Source: CAJKWP01 sp964554475
Lineage (GTDB): Bacteria > Bacillota > Clostridia > Christensenellales > UBA1242
Direction of reading: 5' to 3'
DNA length: 26,041 nt
NCBI GenBank assembly: GCA_964554475.1
Contig: CAZKOT010000015.1
Span: 1-26,041 of the forward strand
Both the position numbers and the translations under genes were made by a program. This document shows positions 23,179 to 26,041 of the stretch, one piece after another. Under the pieces are notes generated by a model. The model worked only from the letters and a program-made list of their open reading frames with translations. It ran no database searches and had not been told where the DNA came from. Position 1 is the first letter of the stretch; each line of letters starts with the position of its first letter.

Positions 23179-23976
23179 ATGAATAAATATTTTGCTATTT
23201 TCAAAACAAGTTTTAAACAAGAAACAAAAACACTTGTAAACGCACTTGTGCAAGTGTCAGCTTTTATTGTTATTATTTTTATTTTTAAGCAACTTTGGAA
23301 TTATATTTATAGCGAAAGTGGTATTGGAAATTTAATTAACGGCTACACAATTGAAATGATGATTTGGTATATGATTATGGGTGAAGTTTACACATATGCA
23401 TCTGTTCGCAGAGCAATTACGAAATCTTTTGGAAATGATATTAAGTCAGGAAAAATTGCCTATCAATTAAACAAACCTTACAATTATTTTATTTATCAAA
23501 TTTCAAATCAAACTGCAGTGACATTTTGGAGATTTCTTTTTTTAATTCCAAGCGGAATATTAATTGGTTTACTTTTGCTCGGACCGATTGCAAATTTTCA
23601 ATTTTATTTTATATTTCCAATTTTATTTTCGCTTTTAATTTCAGTGTTTTTAAGTTGTTTGATATATTCTGCATTTGGAATGCTTTGTTTTTGGATAGAA
23701 GAAGCAACGCCTTTTACGTGGATTTTTGAAAAATTCATGTTGCTATTTGGTGTATTTTTTCCTCCCGAATTTTTTCCGACATGGTTACAGCCAATCATTG
23801 TTTACAGCCCAATTTATGCTTTGATTTCGGGACCTAGCAAGTTACTTTCAAATTTTTCTTGGGAATTATTTTTTCAAGTTTCGTTAACACAGCTTTGTTA
23901 TATTATTCTCAGTATTTTATTATGCGTTTTAATGTTTAAACGTGGAATAAAAAAGATTAATGTTTATGGGGGGTAA
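23179..23976 (+). CDS. ABC-2 type permease (COG4587 type)
   Basis: This 265-residue membrane subunit follows the ATPase gene. It has about six hydrophobic segments (among them VQVSAFIVIIFIFKQLW, FLFLIPSGILIGLLLLG, FIFPILFSLLISVFLSCLIY and LCYIILSILLCVLMF). The conserved cytoplasmic region IKSGKIAYQLNKPYNY resembles the family motif of permeases in which a short amphipathic loop meets the ATPase. The start is ATG 23179 with AAGGA at 23166-23170. A TTG at 23140 would extend the frame by 13 residues but has no ribosome site. It is the first of two dissimilar permeases that would form a heterodimer. Confidence 0.88.
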   Translation: MNKYFAIFKTSFKQETKTLVNALVQVSAFIVIIFIFKQLWNYIYSESGIGNLINGYTIEMMIWYMIMGEVYTYASVRRAITKSFGNDIKSGKIAYQLNKPYNYFIYQISNQTAVTFWRFLFLIPSGILIGLLLLGPIANFQFYFIFPILFSLLISVFLSCLIYSAFGMLCFWIEEATPFTWIFEKFMLLFGVFFPPEFFPTWLQPIIVYSPIYALISGPSKLLSNFSWELFFQVSLTQLCYIILSILLCVLMFKRGIKKINVYGG

Positions 23977-24036
23977 TTAGATAATCAAACATATTTAAAT
24001 ATTTTATCTTCAATATATTAAAAAGGAAAGAAAAGT

Positions 24037-24828
24037 ATGAATATAAAAAATAATTTTAAATTAATTTTCAGTTCTTTCAAATTAAACATCAAAAAAGAAT
24101 GGCAGTATAAAGCTTCATTTTTTATGCAATTTTTAGGAATGATATTAAATGATTTATTTTTTATTATTCAATGGGTTATCATTTTTGGAATTATTGATAA
24201 CATAGGCGGTTACGGTTTTAATGAAACAATGCTTCTTTGGTCAATTGGAGCGGGAGGTTATGGTTTTGGAAAAACATTTTTTAATGGAGCATGGAATTTA
24301 AAGGATATGATTTATGAAGGAAGAATGGACATTTATTTAACTCAGCCCAAAAATGTTTTAATAAATATTTGTTGCTGCTCAATTGATATTTCAGCAATAG
24401 GTGATATTGTTTACTCATTTATTGTTTTATTCATTGTTGGCGCCCCTTGGTGGTGGTTTTTAATTTGGCCTTTTGCTATTATTTTAGTTGGGTTGATTTT
24501 TGTTTCAACATATATCGTTTACTGTTCACTTTGCTTCTATGTTAAAAATGGAGAAGCGATGGCTAGAACAATGGAAGATGCATTGTTAAAATCTCAAGGA
24601 TATCCGCCGGCAATTTATAGTGGGATTGTAAAATGGATTCTATTTTCAATTATTCCTGCATTTTTTTATGCTTTTATTCCTGCTCAATATTTGTTTTTAT
24701 CTTTCAATCTTTGGTGGGTTTTATGTTTTATTGGAGTAGTTGCACTTTGGGTTATTTTAGCATTTGTCTTTTTTAAATTAGGCTTACGAAAATATAATTC
24801 TGGCTCATTGGTGGGAGGAAGGTTGTAA
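24037..24828 (+). CDS. ABC-2 type permease (COG3694 type)
   Basis: This 263-residue partner permease has about six hydrophobic segments. The loop MIYEGRMDIYLTQPKNVLI matches the equivalent KxGxxxxxLxxP loop of the first permease. It begins MNIKNNFKLIFSSFKLNIKKEWQYKASFF, typical of this subgroup, and a good ribosome site (AAAGGAAAG) precedes ATG 24037. Three consecutive cysteine-like residues (NICCCSID) lie after the loop. The ATPase and two permeases on one strand, 147 and 60 bp apart, support one operon exporting an unknown substrate. Confidence 0.88.
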   Translation: MNIKNNFKLIFSSFKLNIKKEWQYKASFFMQFLGMILNDLFFIIQWVIIFGIIDNIGGYGFNETMLLWSIGAGGYGFGKTFFNGAWNLKDMIYEGRMDIYLTQPKNVLINICCCSIDISAIGDIVYSFIVLFIVGAPWWWFLIWPFAIILVGLIFVSTYIVYCSLCFYVKNGEAMARTMEDALLKSQGYPPAIYSGIVKWILFSIIPAFFYAFIPAQYLFLSFNLWWVLCFIGVVALWVILAFVFFKLGLRKYNSGSLVGGRL

Positions 24829-25179
24829 AGAGTAATGTGATAATATACTTTCATGTTGTCTAAAGACTAAAATTATGACTTGCAAATAAAAAATTATTAT
24901 TTGATGATTAGAAGCAATTTAAACTTTGTAAAAATAATTTCGATTGTTTTAGAAATATATCAGTTTTTATTCTGCCTTCGACAAAAATAAATTTATTATT
25001 TCAAAATGAGTTTTTAAATGCTTTTTTTCTTTTTTTGAAATAATAAATTTTTTAATATACTAACCACGTTTTAAACTTTTGAGAAAATTGTTTTAATTGT
25101 TTTTACAAGCGACAAAGTATTACGAAAATCATGTCGCTCTATTTTTCTCTATCGTTTTTAACAAATTTTGGGAGGAATT
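24829..25179. other. Intergenic gap after the ABC operon with two inverted repeats
   Basis: No gene is seen in these 351 bases. They hold a perfect 18-bp inverted repeat (24989-25006 with 25033-25050, annotated separately). A 7-bp one also occurs, AGCGACA at 25108-25114 with TGTCGCT at 25132-25138, followed by CTCTATTTTTCT. That second hairpin lies about 40 bases before the next gene and could act as a leader structure or weak terminator. Confidence 0.65.
24989..25050 (+). terminator. Long AT-rich inverted repeat, possible terminator of the ABC operon
   Basis: AAATTTATTATTTCAAAA (24989-25006) is the exact reverse complement of 25033-25050, with a 26-base loop; four more bases of T-run follow on the plus strand. 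The stem has only one G-C pair, so as a terminator it would be weak. A protein-binding or transposon-derived origin is also possible. Confidence 0.45.
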
Positions 25180-25494
25180 ATGCGAAATTTAAAAACACTT
25201 GCCGAGCAGGCAAAAAACAGACTCAGAGGTAAAGACTCAAAATTTTCATCATTGCAATTGATTCAGGGCGGAAGTATTGAATTCAAAAGAATATTAGATG
25301 AAAAAAATGAAAAACTTTATGAAAAAGTCAAAGAAATTCTAAAAAAAGAGGAAAGTTTTACAAATCCAATTTCTCAAATTATGGACATGAAACATTACAA
25401 TTCATTAAATTCAACTGAAAAAGAGCGATATTTTTTTAAAATGCTTGATAAGTATCACGAAATAAGACAGCACTGTTTAAAAGAATCTGGTTAA
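25180..25494 (+). CDS. Small hydrophilic protein of unknown function
   Basis: This 104-residue protein starts at ATG 25180, with a strong ribosome site GGGAGG at 25170-25175 five bases upstream. An in-frame TTG at 25168 lies inside that site and is rejected. The protein begins MRNLKTLAEQAKNRLRGKD. It has a helical middle (EKNEKLYEKVKEILKKEE) and a segment NPISQIMDMKHYNSLNSTEKERYFFKMLDKYHEI. There are no membrane segments or signal peptide. I do not recognise it with confidence, though the start and the NSLNSTEKERYFFKMLDKY pattern look like a conserved small cytoplasmic family. It stands alone between two structure-rich intergenic regions. Confidence 0.75.
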   Translation: MRNLKTLAEQAKNRLRGKDSKFSSLQLIQGGSIEFKRILDEKNEKLYEKVKEILKKEESFTNPISQIMDMKHYNSLNSTEKERYFFKMLDKYHEIRQHCLKESG

Positions 25495-25534
25495 TTAAAA
25501 AATATTTTGTTACTATTTAAACAAAGTAAGATAG

Positions 25535-26041
25535 TTTTAGGTCAAAACAAGTTTTGACCGTGTGAGGGTATAAGAGAAAAGAAAATTTTAGCGGTTAGAA
25601 TGCAAAGCATTCGTGCCCGCGTTAAAAAATTTTATTGTCTCATCTTTTTCTCATTAATAAAATTATTTTCTAATATTCCGGAGCGAAAATTTTTTAAGGT
25701 TGGATTTTATTCAACCAAAAAAAATTTGAGCGAATACCTTAATTAAAAAGTGAGCCGAACTGGTTTAAATTGCTTCGCAATTTAAACCAACAAAATGCGA
25801 CAGCATTTTAGGTCAAACTCTGTTTGACCGTGTGAGGGTATGAGAGAAAAGAAAATTTTAGCGGTTAGAATGCAAAGCATTCGTGTCCGCGTTAAAAAAT
25901 TTTATTGTCTCATCTTTTTCTCATTAATAAAATTATTTTTTAATATTCCGGAGCGAAAATTTTTTAAGGTTGGATTTTATTCAACAAAAAAAATTTGAGC
26001 GAATACCTTAATTAAAAAGTGAGCCGAACTGGTTTAAATTG
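25535..26041 (+). repeat. Tandem palindromic repeat, unit about 270 bp, at least 1.9 copies
   Basis: Copy 1 is 25535-25805; copy 2 begins at 25806 and is cut by the window end at 26041. Outside the first hairpin the copies differ at only three substitutions and one deletion over about 213 bp. Each unit contains perfect hairpins: GGTCAAAAC with GTTTTGACC (25540-25559); GAATGC-AAA-GCATTC (25598-25612); a 13-bp stem at 25761-25773 with 25777-25789 around TTC; and AAAATGC-GACA-GCATTTT (25792-25809). A longer imperfect stem joins about 25570-25594 to 25617-25643. No ORF of note is present. Further copies probably follow. Confidence 0.9.

Noticed and set aside
25535..26041. Possible CRISPR array
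   Set aside because: The unit is about 270 bp with nearly identical copies and no short repeats separated by unique spacers; no cas genes are present.

Overview
This is a very AT-rich (roughly 28-30% G+C by eye) window of an uncultured Bacillota-type genome, most likely Clostridia-like. The grounds are gene content and order (recJ-rel-hemZ, rpsO-pnp, rsmH-ftsL-like-class B PBP), strong Shine-Dalgarno sites, consensus sigma-A promoters, and an RNase P RNA that looks like type A (it has a GNRA-capped P18 helix) rather than the Bacillus-like type B. Stops are mostly TAA. TGA ends one gene and TGG is the Trp codon, so the standard bacterial code fits. A run of 100 N marks a scaffold join. No species call is possible.

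Layout. 1-1.6 kb, minus strand: the start of a collagen-like Gly-X-Thr protein cut by the window edge, preceded by a family-2 glycosyltransferase with a helical-repeat tail. 1.8-9.2 kb, plus strand: a 1136-residue protein with a CvpA-like four-helix membrane module and a huge repetitive acidic ectodomain, then rsmH, an FtsL-like bitopic protein with a long cytoplasmic tail, and a class B penicillin-binding protein with one PASTA domain. This is a shortened division/cell-wall cluster. 9.24-9.55 kb: a non-coding stretch made of nine small hairpins, followed by a putative lipoprotein. 10.5-16.5 kb: recJ, a long Rel protein whose HD hydrolase site looks erased, and hemZ. 16.48-19.0 kb: rpsO-pnp with a double promoter, a structured rpsO leader whose hairpin loop is complementary to the Shine-Dalgarno sequence, and an intergenic hairpin, closed by a terminator shared with a convergent gene.

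19.1-22.0 kb: a small unknown coiled-coil gene (minus), a CofE-family gamma-glutamyl ligase followed by a CYTH-domain protein cut by the gap, a second small unknown gene (minus), then rnpB with a consensus promoter and terminator. 22.0-24.8 kb: a three-gene ABC exporter of the COG4586/4587/3694 type. 25.2 kb: a small unknown gene. 25.5 kb to the end: a tandem repeat of about 270 bp built from perfect palindromes, continuing past the window.

Most of the window is housekeeping: cell-wall synthesis and division, DNA repair, stringent response, ribosome and RNA decay, tRNA processing. I see no phage, transposon or CRISPR. The most interesting points are the Rel protein with an apparently dead hydrolase domain, the candidate S15 pseudoknot operator, the CvpA-anchored repetitive ectodomain, the collagen/glycosyltransferase pair, and the two palindrome-dense loci. 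All family calls are from reading motifs; no database search was run.
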